A stretch of DNA of 64,000 nucleotides from Planctomycetota bacterium. Lineage in GTDB: Bacteria > Planctomycetota > Planctomycetia > Pirellulales > Pirellulaceae. Numbering within the stretch: the first letter of the stretch is position 1; each line of letters opens with the position of its first letter. A program made the position numbers and the translations under genes. The DNA lies in assembly GCA_016872775.1 (NCBI GenBank), contig VGZA01000014.1, forward strand, positions 46,062 to 110,061. The letters run 5' to 3'. The notes beneath the pieces were generated by a model that searched no databases, was not told where the DNA came from, and saw nothing but the letters and a program-made list of their open reading frames with translations. Positions 37,585-47,089 of the stretch are shown piece by piece.

Positions 37585-40158
37585 ATGGTGGATCGGGGCA
37601 TGGGTTGGCCTGAGCGGCGCGGCGAAACCCGCGATACCGTCGTCGTGATTCTGGCACTCATTGTGGGAATCGCACTGCTGCTTGGAATCGGCGGGTTTAT
37701 CGTCTTTCAGCGAAAGGTGGTGCGCCAGCAGCAGGTGCTTCGCGAATTAGCGATGGCGGAACGCGAAGCAGCAGTAGCCGCGGAAATGGTGGCCCGCAAC
37801 GCTGCTCAAGCGGCTCAGGAAAACGCGGCTAAGGAAAGTGCGATCCGGGAGAACGCGGCCCGTAAAGGAGCAGCGCAACAGAAAACGGCAACATCAAGAT
37901 CAAACAACCTCGACGAGCGGCCCGGGGAGGAGGGCCTCGAGCGACTGGACGTTGCCTATCAGTTGTATCGCGTGATGCTGTCGAATGTCATCGAGTCTCC
38001 GCTCGGCGCCGCGCGGGCCGGAAGTCTTGACGAGGCCCCCAGACAGTTCCGCGGCTGGGAATGGCAACACCTCCGCCAGAAGTCGGAACGCCTCTTTCCT
38101 GTAACTCTGCACGGACACGAAAACCACGTGGTATCCGTGGCGATCGATCCATCGGTCGAGCGCATCGTGTCTGTGGGTCGCGATGGAAAGATCCGAGTCC
38201 ATGATTTGATTACCGGTGCGACCCTGGCCGTGCTGAAGTCCGAGTCGGAACCATTGACGAAGCAGTATCTCGGAGCGGGATTCGACGCGCGGGGCGAAAG
38301 GATTGTATCCTTGAGTCGCGAGCGAGGATTGGAGATCTGGGATTGGTCGCGGGGCACTGCGCGACAACTGGTGACACTCCCGGCGCAACCGCAGTTGCGA
38401 TCTCGACTTGGCCGATCGCCCAACGGCCGACAATTCGCCGTCGCCTGCGAGGACCAGGCAGTTTACCTGGTGAACGTCCCCGATCGCGAGACGCTTGGCG
38501 GCGGCGGTGGCGCGAACCCCCTGGTGCGACTCGACGGCCCCGACGCGAAAATCCGCCATCTTTCATTCGACGCCGAAGGCTCGCGGCTTGTAGTTGGCAG
38601 TTCGGACGCGAAGGCTTACCTCTGGGATACGATCGAGCAAAAACCGATCGCGACGCTGATCGGGCACGCCGACGTCGTGACCTCCGCCGCGTTCCATCCC
38701 CGCGTACCGCTCGTGCTGACCGCTTCCAAGGACGGATCGTTGCGAGTCTGGCGGCGCGAGTCCGGAGACGAACTGGCCGTGGTCCAATCGGCAAACGGAT
38801 TATCGGATGTGGCGGTCTCACCCGACGGAAGCCGGGCGTACACCACCGGCGCTGACGGGTCGGTCCGTGTTTGGGAAATCGTTATCGGCGGAGACGCCGT
38901 CGCAGAAAACAGCGCCCAGCCAGTGCCGATTCGGGACGTTGCCCTGCGCGAACTGGTGCGCATCGGGGGACATGGTTCCGAGGCGAACTGCGGCGTGCTT
39001 AGCGCGGATGGGACCTGTTATGTCACGGGCGGCGGTGATTTTCTGGTGCGAGTCTGGGACACCGTCGCCACGCCGGTTCGACTCGGGCGGCGCGACCTCC
39101 CCGCGGAACCAAAGGGGTACACCTGTTTTCGAGCGGCAAGCACAGGTTCTCGCGCCGCGATCTCCGTGGACGGACGACTGGACGACCTCGGCTGGCAGGG
39201 GATTCCTTGGAGCGACGATTTTGGCGACATCGAAGGCGACTACCGTATCCCGCCGCGATTTCGAACCCGGGTGAAAATGGCCTGGGACGACGAGCACTTC
39301 TTTATCGGCGCTGAACTCGAAGAGCCTCACGTTTGGGGAACACTCACCCGACGGGATTCGGTGATATTCTACGACAACGACTTCGAGGTATTCATCGATC
39401 CCGATGGTGACGGTCACCAGTACGGTGAGTTCGAAATGAATGCCCTGAATACCGGATGGGATCTGTACCTGGACAGACCGTACAAAGATCGGGGCAACGC
39501 CGACGACGGCTGGACGATCGACGGTATTCGCACCGCGGTCTTCGTGGATGGAACGTTGAACGATCCGTCCGACATTGACCGCGGCTGGAGTCTCGAGATC
39601 GCGATCCCCTGGAGTTCCTTATCTCGGTTAATGCCGTCCGGAACGGCGTCATCACCGCCGCGCGATGGCGACGATTGGCGAGTGAACTTCTCCCGCGTGG
39701 AATGGTGGCACGAGGTCGTGGAAAAGCGCTATCGCCGACTGGTGGGACGGGCCGAAGACAATTGGGTCTGGTCGCCTCAAGCCGCGATCAACATGCATCG
39801 GCCCGAGACCTGGGGCGCTGTTCGATTCTCGACGCGTTGGCCTGCGGACGGTACCACCGCACGAATCGTACCCGTGAGAGATCCGGCCTGGCCGGCGCGG
39901 AGCACATTGTATCGACTTTACTACGCGATGCACGATTTCCGTGCTCGGCACCATCGCTGGGCGAGGAATCTCGAAGAACTACCGTGGCAGCCCGATGCGT
40001 CCGACTCGAGGGTCTCCCCGCCCGAGTGGTTTATTGACGAGGACGGTTTTCAGGCCCACGTGCGGTTTCAACTTGATCCGCAACGCATGCAGAAATGGAA
40101 TTTGCGTCAGGACGCGCGTTGTTGGCGCGACGAGCCTTTGACCGGAGAAATGCCTTGA
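37585..40158 (+). CDS. Membrane-anchored WD40-repeat protein with C-terminal CBM9-like domain
   Basis: An 857-residue protein. A membrane segment (about 17-40) is followed by an alanine-rich coiled-coil with repeating AREAAVAAEM/NAAQAAQENAA units (about 55-120). WD40 repeats span about 175-510, with repeating cores such as VVSVAIDPSVERIVSVGRDGKIRVHDL, DVVTSAAFHPRVPLVLTASKDGSLRVW and SDVAVSPDGSRAYTTGADGSVRVWEI. A CBM9/DOMON-like domain follows (about 535-760, ISVDGRLDDLGWQG, VIFYDNDFEVFIDPDGDGHQYGEFEMNAL). ATG 37585 has AGGAGA 9 bases upstream and a 4-bp gap from the kinase stop. The layout suggests an exported sugar- or ligand-sensing platform. It is convergent, with only 15 bp, to the next DUF1501 gene. 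Confidence 0.87.
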   Translation: MVDRGMGWPERRGETRDTVVVILALIVGIALLLGIGGFIVFQRKVVRQQQVLRELAMAEREAAVAAEMVARNAAQAAQENAAKESAIRENAARKGAAQQKTATSRSNNLDERPGEEGLERLDVAYQLYRVMLSNVIESPLGAARAGSLDEAPRQFRGWEWQHLRQKSERLFPVTLHGHENHVVSVAIDPSVERIVSVGRDGKIRVHDLITGATLAVLKSESEPLTKQYLGAGFDARGERIVSLSRERGLEIWDWSRGTARQLVTLPAQPQLRSRLGRSPNGRQFAVACEDQAVYLVNVPDRETLGGGGGANPLVRLDGPDAKIRHLSFDAEGSRLVVGSSDAKAYLWDTIEQKPIATLIGHADVVTSAAFHPRVPLVLTASKDGSLRVWRRESGDELAVVQSANGLSDVAVSPDGSRAYTTGADGSVRVWEIVIGGDAVAENSAQPVPIRDVALRELVRIGGHGSEANCGVLSADGTCYVTGGGDFLVRVWDTVATPVRLGRRDLPAEPKGYTCFRAASTGSRAAISVDGRLDDLGWQGIPWSDDFGDIEGDYRIPPRFRTRVKMAWDDEHFFIGAELEEPHVWGTLTRRDSVIFYDNDFEVFIDPDGDGHQYGEFEMNALNTGWDLYLDRPYKDRGNADDGWTIDGIRTAVFVDGTLNDPSDIDRGWSLEIAIPWSSLSRLMPSGTASSPPRDGDDWRVNFSRVEWWHEVVEKRYRRLVGRAEDNWVWSPQAAINMHRPETWGAVRFSTRWPADGTTARIVPVRDPAWPARSTLYRLYYAMHDFRARHHRWARNLEELPWQPDASDSRVSPPEWFIDEDGFQAHVRFQLDPQRMQKWNLRQDARCWRDEPLTGEMP

Positions 40159-40173
40159 ACCCCGCAAATCGGT

Positions 40174-41700
40174 TCAGCTTGTCAGCAGCTCGTGCAGCAC
40201 GCGGCCATGGACATCGGTGAGTCGCCGTTCGATTCCATTGTGATAGTAGCTGAGCCGTTCATGGTTCAGCCCGACCAGGTGCAGGATCGTGGCGTGCAGC
40301 TCGTAGATCGAGGAAACGTTTTCGACGGCTTTATGGCCGAATTCGTCGGTCGCGCCGTAGCTGAACGGCGCGCGGACGCCGGCTCCGGCCAGCCAGACGG
40401 TAAATCCGTGCGGATTGTGATCGCGGCCGCTCGCGCCTTTCTGAAAGGTTGGCATCCGTCCAAATTCGGTCACGAAGGCGACCAGCGTGTCGCGCAGTAA
40501 TCCTCGTTGTTTGAGATCGGCAAGGAGCGCGGCCACGGGTTGATCGAGTATCGGCGCGTGAATTTCGTACTGCGCGCGAAGGGTCTTGTGACCGTCCCAA
40601 TTGCCAACGCCTTCGCCCATCGCGTACGAACCGTTGAAGAGTTGAACAAAGCGGACGCCTCGTTCCAGCAATCGGCGCGCGAGAATGCAGTTCCTGGCGA
40701 ACCGGGATTTGTTGACATTCCGGGAATCGTCGGCGCCGTATTGGGTCAGCGTCGATTGGGATTCGTCGCCCAGGTCGGCGACTTCCGCGCCGGCGATCTG
40801 CATGCGCGCCGCCATTTCGTAGGCGGCGATCCGCGCGGCAAGTTCATTGTCGCCCGGGCGCTCCGCTTGCTGACGCTCGTTCAACAATTGCAGGAATTCC
40901 CGCGTGGCCCGGTCATTCGCCGCACTGATGCGGTCCGGCCGGACCAAATGCGGCAGGGCCTTGTCGGAATTGAATGGCGTGCCTTGAAAGGCGGCGGGCA
41001 GGAATGCGGAGTTCCAGTGATTGGGACCGACCTGCGGCACGCCACGTGGATCCGGAATTGCAACAAAGGCCGGCAAATTCTGGCATTCGGAGCCGAGCGC
41101 GTAGGTCACCCAGCAGCCAATCCCAGGAAAACCATCCAGCGTAAAGCCGGTGCTCATCTGGTTTTCGCCAGGGCCGTGGGTATTGGAGCGGGCCGTCATG
41201 GAATGCACAAAACAGAGATCGTCGGCGTGATCCGCGATCCGAGGCAACAGGTCGGAGATCTGCTTGCCGCATTCCCCGCGCGGCTTGAAATCCCAGAGCG
41301 GGCGAATCAAATTGCCATTCTCACCTTGAAAGGTAACTAGGTTACCGCCGGGAAGCGGAGTGTCATGTTTTCGGACCAACTCCGGTTTGTAATCAAAAGA
41401 ATCGACATGACTGAGCGCGCCCGAGCAAAAAATCAACAATACGCGTTGGGCTCGTGCCGCGTGATGGGTGGGCCGCGGCGCGTACGGCCGGGAAGTGTCA
41501 ATGGCGGGGCGTAGTGGGCCGTCGGCGGGGGACGCCGACAAGAGACCATGTTCCGCCAGGAGTGCGGTCAGCGCGACCGCGCTCAGGCCCGTAGCACCTT
41601 GCTCGAGAAACGCTCGGCGTTGCAGCAGCTGATGTCCCGCCAAGGACAATGGCCGTGATGGCTGCGGAGATGGTTGCATGGTGTGGGACGGCGGCTTCAT
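40174..41700 (-). CDS. DUF1501 family protein, second copy
   Basis: About 508 residues from ATG 41700 (ATG 41679 is also possible). The twin-arginine-like RRAFLEQGATGLSAVALTALL signal lies near the N-terminus. The DUF1501 body has RAQRVLLIFCSGALSHVDSFDYKPELVRKHD, SDLLPRIADHADDLCFVHSMTARSNTHGPGENQMSTGF, GCWVTYALGSECQNLPAFVAI, LVAFVTEFGRMPTFQKG, GRDHNPHGFTVWLAGAGVRAPFSYG and LHATILHLVGLNHERLSYYHNGIERRLTDVHG. It starts 7 bp after the upstream DUF1553 gene stop. Its partner differs from the other copy's (discoidin rather than LamG insertion). Confidence 0.93.
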   Translation of the reverse strand: MKPPSHTMQPSPQPSRPLSLAGHQLLQRRAFLEQGATGLSAVALTALLAEHGLLSASPADGPLRPAIDTSRPYAPRPTHHAARAQRVLLIFCSGALSHVDSFDYKPELVRKHDTPLPGGNLVTFQGENGNLIRPLWDFKPRGECGKQISDLLPRIADHADDLCFVHSMTARSNTHGPGENQMSTGFTLDGFPGIGCWVTYALGSECQNLPAFVAIPDPRGVPQVGPNHWNSAFLPAAFQGTPFNSDKALPHLVRPDRISAANDRATREFLQLLNERQQAERPGDNELAARIAAYEMAARMQIAGAEVADLGDESQSTLTQYGADDSRNVNKSRFARNCILARRLLERGVRFVQLFNGSYAMGEGVGNWDGHKTLRAQYEIHAPILDQPVAALLADLKQRGLLRDTLVAFVTEFGRMPTFQKGASGRDHNPHGFTVWLAGAGVRAPFSYGATDEFGHKAVENVSSIYELHATILHLVGLNHERLSYYHNGIERRLTDVHGRVLHELLTS

Positions 41701-41707
41701 CGAACGC

Positions 41708-44700
41708 TCACGGGATCGTCTGGAACTCATGGGAATTGAACAGCGCACGGCAGACCGAAGCCAGACCGTGCGCGTGGACCAGCTCGGCGGCGGCCCGCAA
41801 TTCCTCCGCCGCCGGAATTCGTCCCAGCGCCAACTGGAAGGCGTGGACCGCTTGCTGTTCGGCCGACGCGTTGGCCCCCACTTCCCCGCGCACGCGGTCG
41901 GCGAGAAAATCGGCCTGCTGCACGGCGAACGGACTGTTCAGCAGACTCAACGCCTGTAACGGAGTCGTGCTGCTGTTGCGTCGCGGCGCGATCTGGCCCG
42001 CGTCCGGACAATCGAACACGCCGAACGTGTCGTCCAGCTGCATGCGAGGTTTCTGTTGGTAGACCATCCGGCGAAAGGTCTCGGCCCCAAATTCCCGTCG
42101 TGAAAAATAGACTTTGACATAGTTCGTATTCGGTTCGAATAGATCAAAGCCGACGCCGCCCATCGAACGATTCAGCTGCCCGCTGGCCTGCAGCATGGAA
42201 TCGCGGAGCACCTCGGCTTCGAAGCGCCGCGCGGGAAACCGCCACAACAACCGCGATCCCGCGTCAACGGCCAGCTCCCGCTCCCGTTCGGAGCTCGACT
42301 GCCTAAAGGTCGCACTGCGGCAGATCAGCCGGTGGATGTGCTTGAGGCTCCAGCCGTTTTCGATCAGTTCCGAGGCCAGCCAGTCAAGCAGTTCCGGGTG
42401 CGTGGGACGCCCGCCGTTGCGGCCAAAATCGCTGGGCGTATCGACGATGCCCGTGCCGAAATGGTAATGCCAGATACGATTGACGGCGACCCGCGCGGTG
42501 AGCGGGTTTTTGGCGGAGGTAATCCACTCCGCCAGTGCTTTGCGCCGGTCGTTGTCCGGTGTCTCCAGATCGAGTCGCCAGCCGCCGCCGAAGGCTTGGA
42601 GCCCGCCGGGGGCGACCTCCTCGCGCGGCTGAGTCGGATCGCCGCGATGGAATCGATACGTGACTTCGGGTTTTACAAATTGGCCGGCGTATGCCCGTGG
42701 TATCTCGTTGACGGACGGCAGTTCCTTCATCAACGCGACCTTGCGCGCAACCAGCTCACGCAGTCGAGTTGCGTACGTCACCGGCACACCCGGCGATGTC
42801 GGAATCGCTGCCAGCTTCCAGGGATTATTGATCGGTATTCGATCCGCCGAACTGGCGACGGTTTTCCATGTCTGGCCGTCCTGGGACGCATCCACGCGAT
42901 ATCGCGTAGCCGTACGGTCCGCGAATTGTGGCTGGGGTGCGCGGTCGCGGCTCCAGACCACGCGATCGATCGTCTCCGGCTCCTTGAATTCCACCATGAC
43001 CCAGCCACGCCCGACTTCGTTCGAAATCCAGCTCCAGTCATTGCCGTACTGACCGTCGTTCAGGTGTTCCAATTTGTGGATCGCTAAGCCAGGTAGCGTA
43101 CTGGAAGCGGTGCAGATCGCGCCGCTCGACGCCAGCGCGACGTTTCGCGAATCGCCGCCGGCTGAGAAAATTTCCAATTCGTCCAGGCAAGGCTCGCCCT
43201 GGTTTGTCTGCTCGATGACGAATCGCACGAAGCGCGCCTTAACCGGCGCGAATAACTCCACATTCTCGCCCCGCGTTACAGGCATCCGCAGGTGCGGCAC
43301 CGCCACGTCGGGCGCCTCCGCGACACCGTCCGCGTCGGCTGCTGCAGGCACTTCCTCGAACAGCAGGCAGTCCGCGCTCACCGGTCGATTCCCGGTGCCG
43401 CTTCGCAGAATCACGCAACTTTCGGGTCCGAATTCCTGGACCCCCGCGGACAGGAAATGACTCCAAAGCGGCCGGTTCGGGGCAACGGCTGGCTCCGAAA
43501 CGCCGGCAAAGTAGCGTTGGTCGACAACGGCCAGCAACTGCTGGTCGGAGGTCGTTGTCGGATCTCCATCACGGTCGAACAGGTAATGAGCATCTTCCGC
43601 ATGGGTCTCCCAGCCGCAGCCCCACGAGATCCATACGCGAAAGTTTCCGGTGAGTCGCGGGTTCCACTGAAATAGATCGGTGTTCGCCGCTGCCTGCCAA
43701 TAGGTATACGATTTTCCTAAATTGGGTAGACGATCGGAATCACCCGGATCGTCGCGTTCGCCTCGTGCGGTCCCGGAGGCATGTTCGGCCTGTCCGCGCG
43801 GTTCACGCAACGCGCGCACCGAAGGCGCGCTGATGTCCGATGTTCCCGCCTTGGCATCGTCCAGGATCAAGACCCGTCCGAGGTAAGCGCGCGGCTGGTA
43901 TTCGCGAAGTTCATGGTCGAGTCCTGACAATTCCTCGCGAATCCTCGCCGCTTTCTCCTGGCGTTCCCGCCAGTCGGCCGGACGCAATTCCCGCTCGCCA
44001 TGCCGCACGCCCGCAAACACCGCTTTGATCGCGTAATAATCGAGCTGCGAAATCGGATCGAACTTGTGGCTGTGGCACCGCGCGCAGCCAACCGTCAAAC
44101 CCAGCAACGCCGATCCGGTCGTGCTGACGATGTCGTGAAGTTCGTCGGCCCTTTGTTGCGCGGTCAGGATCGGATCGGGACTCTTCACCGCGTCCCACGG
44201 ACCAGCGACCAGAAACCCCGTCGCCGCGTCACTGCCCAGCAGGTCGCCGGCCAGCTGCTCATGAACAAACCGATCGAAAGGCAAGTCCCGGTTCAAGGCA
44301 CCGATCACGTAGTCGCGATAATGCCAGGCATTGGGTCGCGGCTGATTGGTCTCAAAGCCATTGCTTTCGGCGAAGCGGACGACGTCGAGCCAATGTCGAG
44401 CCCAACGTTCGCCGAACTGCGGTGATTCGAGAAGTCGGTCGACCAACCGTTCGTAGGCATCCGGCCCCGAGCGCTCGTCCGACGCGGCGACTTCCTGCGG
44501 AGATGGCGGCAGGCCGATCAGATTGAAATAAAGCCTGCGAACCAGTGCGTGCGGTGCAGCTTCCGGCGATGGACTCAATCGCTCGGATTCGAGTCGCGCC
44601 ACGATGAACGCGTCGATCGGGTTGTGGATCCGGGCAGCGGCATCGGTGACGGCAGGTGGCCTGGGTCTTGTCACCGCTTGAAATGCCCAGTGCGATGACT

Positions 44701-45124
44701 CGACATCAGCGTTGTCCGCGTCGTCCGGCCAAATCGCGCCCTCTTCGATCCAGCGCTTCAAAAGTGTGATCTGGTTCGCGGAGAGTTTTTCGCCTTCGGG
44801 CGGCATCGACAGGTCGCCGGTTCCGGAAACGTATTTCCAGAGCGGACTGCGTTCGGGTTCGCCACGGACAATCGCCGCGTCTCCCAGGTCGCCTCCAGCG
44901 AAAGCGCTGCCTTTACGATCGAGCCGATACCCGCTCTTCTGCGCCTCATTGCCATGGCAACGAACACAGTGCCGGGCAAAAATCGGTTGAATATCCCGGC
45001 GAAAATCGACGTGCGATTCCGTCAATCTCGTCTCCACCGCGAAAGCCGGCGGAGCCAACAGCGGGACGGCGACCAGCAACGCGACGGCGGTATACGACGT
45101 AGGAGTGGGACGAGGCGTAGACAT
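41708..45124 (-). CDS. PSCyt1-DUF1549-DUF1553 protein with discoidin-like insertion
   Basis: An 1138-residue exported protein. A signal peptide (about 10-30) precedes PSCyt1 with CVRCH at 53-57 and LSMPPEGEKL. DUF1549 follows (about 140-350) with HWLDVVRFAESNGFETNQ and CARCHSHKFDPI. From about 430 to 820 an insertion carries an F5/8-type C (discoidin-like) module (SSGAICTASSTLPGLAIHKLEHLNDGQYGNDW and a VMVEFKEPETIDRVVWSRDR strand pair). DUF1553 occupies the C-terminal third, with LAEWITSAKNPLTARVAVNRIWHYHFGTGIV and the ending SVCRALFNSHEF. It is longer than usual because of the insertion. It is the first gene of an operon with DUF1501. Confidence 0.92.
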   Translation of the reverse strand: MSTPRPTPTSYTAVALLVAVPLLAPPAFAVETRLTESHVDFRRDIQPIFARHCVRCHGNEAQKSGYRLDRKGSAFAGGDLGDAAIVRGEPERSPLWKYVSGTGDLSMPPEGEKLSANQITLLKRWIEEGAIWPDDADNADVESSHWAFQAVTRPRPPAVTDAAARIHNPIDAFIVARLESERLSPSPEAAPHALVRRLYFNLIGLPPSPQEVAASDERSGPDAYERLVDRLLESPQFGERWARHWLDVVRFAESNGFETNQPRPNAWHYRDYVIGALNRDLPFDRFVHEQLAGDLLGSDAATGFLVAGPWDAVKSPDPILTAQQRADELHDIVSTTGSALLGLTVGCARCHSHKFDPISQLDYYAIKAVFAGVRHGERELRPADWRERQEKAARIREELSGLDHELREYQPRAYLGRVLILDDAKAGTSDISAPSVRALREPRGQAEHASGTARGERDDPGDSDRLPNLGKSYTYWQAAANTDLFQWNPRLTGNFRVWISWGCGWETHAEDAHYLFDRDGDPTTTSDQQLLAVVDQRYFAGVSEPAVAPNRPLWSHFLSAGVQEFGPESCVILRSGTGNRPVSADCLLFEEVPAAADADGVAEAPDVAVPHLRMPVTRGENVELFAPVKARFVRFVIEQTNQGEPCLDELEIFSAGGDSRNVALASSGAICTASSTLPGLAIHKLEHLNDGQYGNDWSWISNEVGRGWVMVEFKEPETIDRVVWSRDRAPQPQFADRTATRYRVDASQDGQTWKTVASSADRIPINNPWKLAAIPTSPGVPVTYATRLRELVARKVALMKELPSVNEIPRAYAGQFVKPEVTYRFHRGDPTQPREEVAPGGLQAFGGGWRLDLETPDNDRRKALAEWITSAKNPLTARVAVNRIWHYHFGTGIVDTPSDFGRNGGRPTHPELLDWLASELIENGWSLKHIHRLICRSATFRQSSSERERELAVDAGSRLLWRFPARRFEAEVLRDSMLQASGQLNRSMGGVGFDLFEPNTNYVKVYFSRREFGAETFRRMVYQQKPRMQLDDTFGVFDCPDAGQIAPRRNSSTTPLQALSLLNSPFAVQQADFLADRVRGEVGANASAEQQAVHAFQLALGRIPAAEELRAAAELVHAHGLASVCRALFNSHEFQTIP

Positions 45125-45203
45125 CGATTCCCAAGGCAGGTTGTTAGCGAAGACTGTAGGGTAACGCCCTATCTTCGTTCCCAACGCCCCCGCAAGTCAA
45201 CCC

Positions 45204-46178
45204 TCAGTCGTTCTTCCGCTTTTCCCGCTGGTTTTTGTAATCGACGACGTCCCAGGCGAGCCCCAATCGTTGCATCAGGTGGATGGTGAGGAACGTCACG
45301 TCAAGTTCCCACCAACGGTGACCATGTTTGGCCATCCGCGGATAGGCGTGATGATTATTGTGCCATCCTTCACCGTAGGTCAGCAGCGCGACCCACCAGT
45401 TATTGCGGCTGTCGTCGGTCGTTTCGTAGTTGCGATAGCCCCACATGTGACTTGCCGAGTTGACGAACCAAGTGCTGTGCAGCACGAAGGTCAGACGCAG
45501 GAATAGGCCCCAGGCCAGCCAGGAGAGTCCGAGGTACCAGCCGCCGAACGAGTAGCCGGCAGCCAGCAGTACCGCGCCGACGAGAAATTGCGTTGGCAGG
45601 AACAAGTAGCCAATCATGCGCAAGCCACGATCGTTGGCGAGATCGGGGGCCCAGTGCTGGGCATGTTCTTGGCCTTCCTTACCGTGGATTGAGTAGGCAA
45701 GCCAGCCTGCGTGGCTCCAGAATCCGCCGTCGTGCGGAGAGTGTGGATCGCCTTCCTTGTCACTGAAGGCATGATGCTTGCGGTGATTCGCAACCCAATC
45801 GATGGCGGTACCTTCCCCGGCGAAACCACCGACCCAGGCGATGAACAGTTTGATCGGCCGGTAGGTGCGGAAGCTATCGTGCGTCAGCAGACGATGGTAA
45901 CCGAGGCAAACGCCGATGCCGCCCGCAACCCAATGCAAAACCAATGTCAGAATCAGGCCGGACCAGGAGAAGAAAAAGGGTGCGGCCAGAGCGCCGACAT
46001 GCAGCAGCAACAGCCAGAGCGTCGTGGGCCAATGCACTCCACCGGATTCCCGCAGCTGGCGTTCCTGGGAAACACCCGTTGGCGACGGCGAAGGATGCGC
46101 ATGCGGGGTACCGTGACGAGGGTGCTGGGTAGGCTTGTCGGACGCCGGACTGGCTGTAGGACGAGTTACAATGGACAT
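45204..46178 (-). CDS. Acyl-CoA/acyl-lipid delta-9-type fatty acid desaturase
   Basis: A 324-residue integral membrane di-iron desaturase that introduces a double bond into saturated fatty acids. The three histidine boxes are HRLLTH (95-100), HRKHH (132-136) and HNNHH in a GEGWHNNHHAYP context near 275-285. Hydrophobic pairs lie at about 53-85 and 180-220. An N-terminal tail rich in Pro/Ser/His/Thr has no obvious role. The frame opens at 46295, but ATG 46178 gives a normal family length. It would tune membrane fluidity. Confidence 0.92.
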   Translation of the reverse strand: MSIVTRPTASPASDKPTQHPRHGTPHAHPSPSPTGVSQERQLRESGGVHWPTTLWLLLLHVGALAAPFFFSWSGLILTLVLHWVAGGIGVCLGYHRLLTHDSFRTYRPIKLFIAWVGGFAGEGTAIDWVANHRKHHAFSDKEGDPHSPHDGGFWSHAGWLAYSIHGKEGQEHAQHWAPDLANDRGLRMIGYLFLPTQFLVGAVLLAAGYSFGGWYLGLSWLAWGLFLRLTFVLHSTWFVNSASHMWGYRNYETTDDSRNNWWVALLTYGEGWHNNHHAYPRMAKHGHRWWELDVTFLTIHLMQRLGLAWDVVDYKNQREKRKND

Positions 46179-46475
46179 AAGGGCTACTCGGCTTTCTTCC
46201 GCAGGTATTAAGGCAGGATGAATTTGTTGGAATTGAGTGGTAATGCCGAAATGTGACGACGGAATTGTAAAGTCCATCGGCCCGGAGAGCGTCACCGAAC
46301 GGTCCTTGTTGTGTAATAGTTATGTAATAACTTGACTTTGCCGCTGTATCGTCCACGATCCGGGTTGCGAAATTGGCCACGTGGCAGGTCCGCTATCGCG
46401 TCCAAGGGTAAAAATCGAGTGCGGGCGACCGAGGGAAAGTCGGGTTAGTTCGCAGCGAAAGCGGAGTCGAATCGC

Positions 46476-47035
46476 ATGAAAAATCTGTCCCGGTTAGGTG
46501 CCACATGGACGGACGCGGGATGTTTTTTCCGCGTCTGGGCACCGCATGCACGTCGGCACGTTTGCGGGGCGCCATGACGGTTTGAATTGTTCCTGGTCGA
46601 CGTTCCGGGATCTGCACTACAAGCTGGGCTACATTCGCGAACTTGGATTCAATTGCATTCAGCCGCTGCCGATTCACGAATTCCATCGTGACTGTTCCTG
46701 GGGCTACAATCCGGCATCCTGCTTTGCGAGCCGATTCGCTGTGGATCTGCCATGGGGACGAGACCAACCAGGTGCTGGGATTCTTGCGAACGGTGGGCTC
46801 GAATCTGGTTCTGGCCGTCGTCAATCTCGGAACTCGTACGTTCTCCAACCACGAATATGGGGTCAGTACCACCGGCCTTGCGGGCCGCTGGACACAAATT
46901 CTCTGCAGCCAGGATCCCGCCTACGGCGGCTGGGTCGGTGCCGGCAATGCGTTCCACGAACCGTGGACGCAGAGCGACGGAAAGATCTACGTGAACGTGC
47001 CGGAATGGAGCATTGGCCTGTTCCGCCGAATCTAG
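46476..47035 (+). pseudogene. Decayed GH13 (alpha-amylase / glucan-branching-type) gene with deletions
   Basis: Three pieces of one GH13 protein survive in three different frames and in the right order. (1) 46476-46577, frame 0: MKNLSRLGATWTDAGCFFRVWAPHA, a CBM48-like N-terminus, ending in TGA. (2) About 46543-46740, frame 1: HVGTF, FRDLHYKLGYIRELGFNCIQPLPIHEF and SWGYNPA, the start of the catalytic barrel. (3) About 46750-47035, frame 2: ETNQVLGFLRTVGSNLVLAVVNLGTRTFSNHEYGVST through GKIYVNVPEWSIGLFRRI, the C-terminal beta domain. Most of the barrel is missing. Only about 560 bp remain of an expected 1.8 kb or more. It keeps a plausible start (GGAG nine bases upstream). Confidence 0.82.
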
Positions 47036-47089
47036 TCTGGTGAGGATCGATCGCACCACGGAGTGGGCTTCGAAGTACCTCGACCGGCC

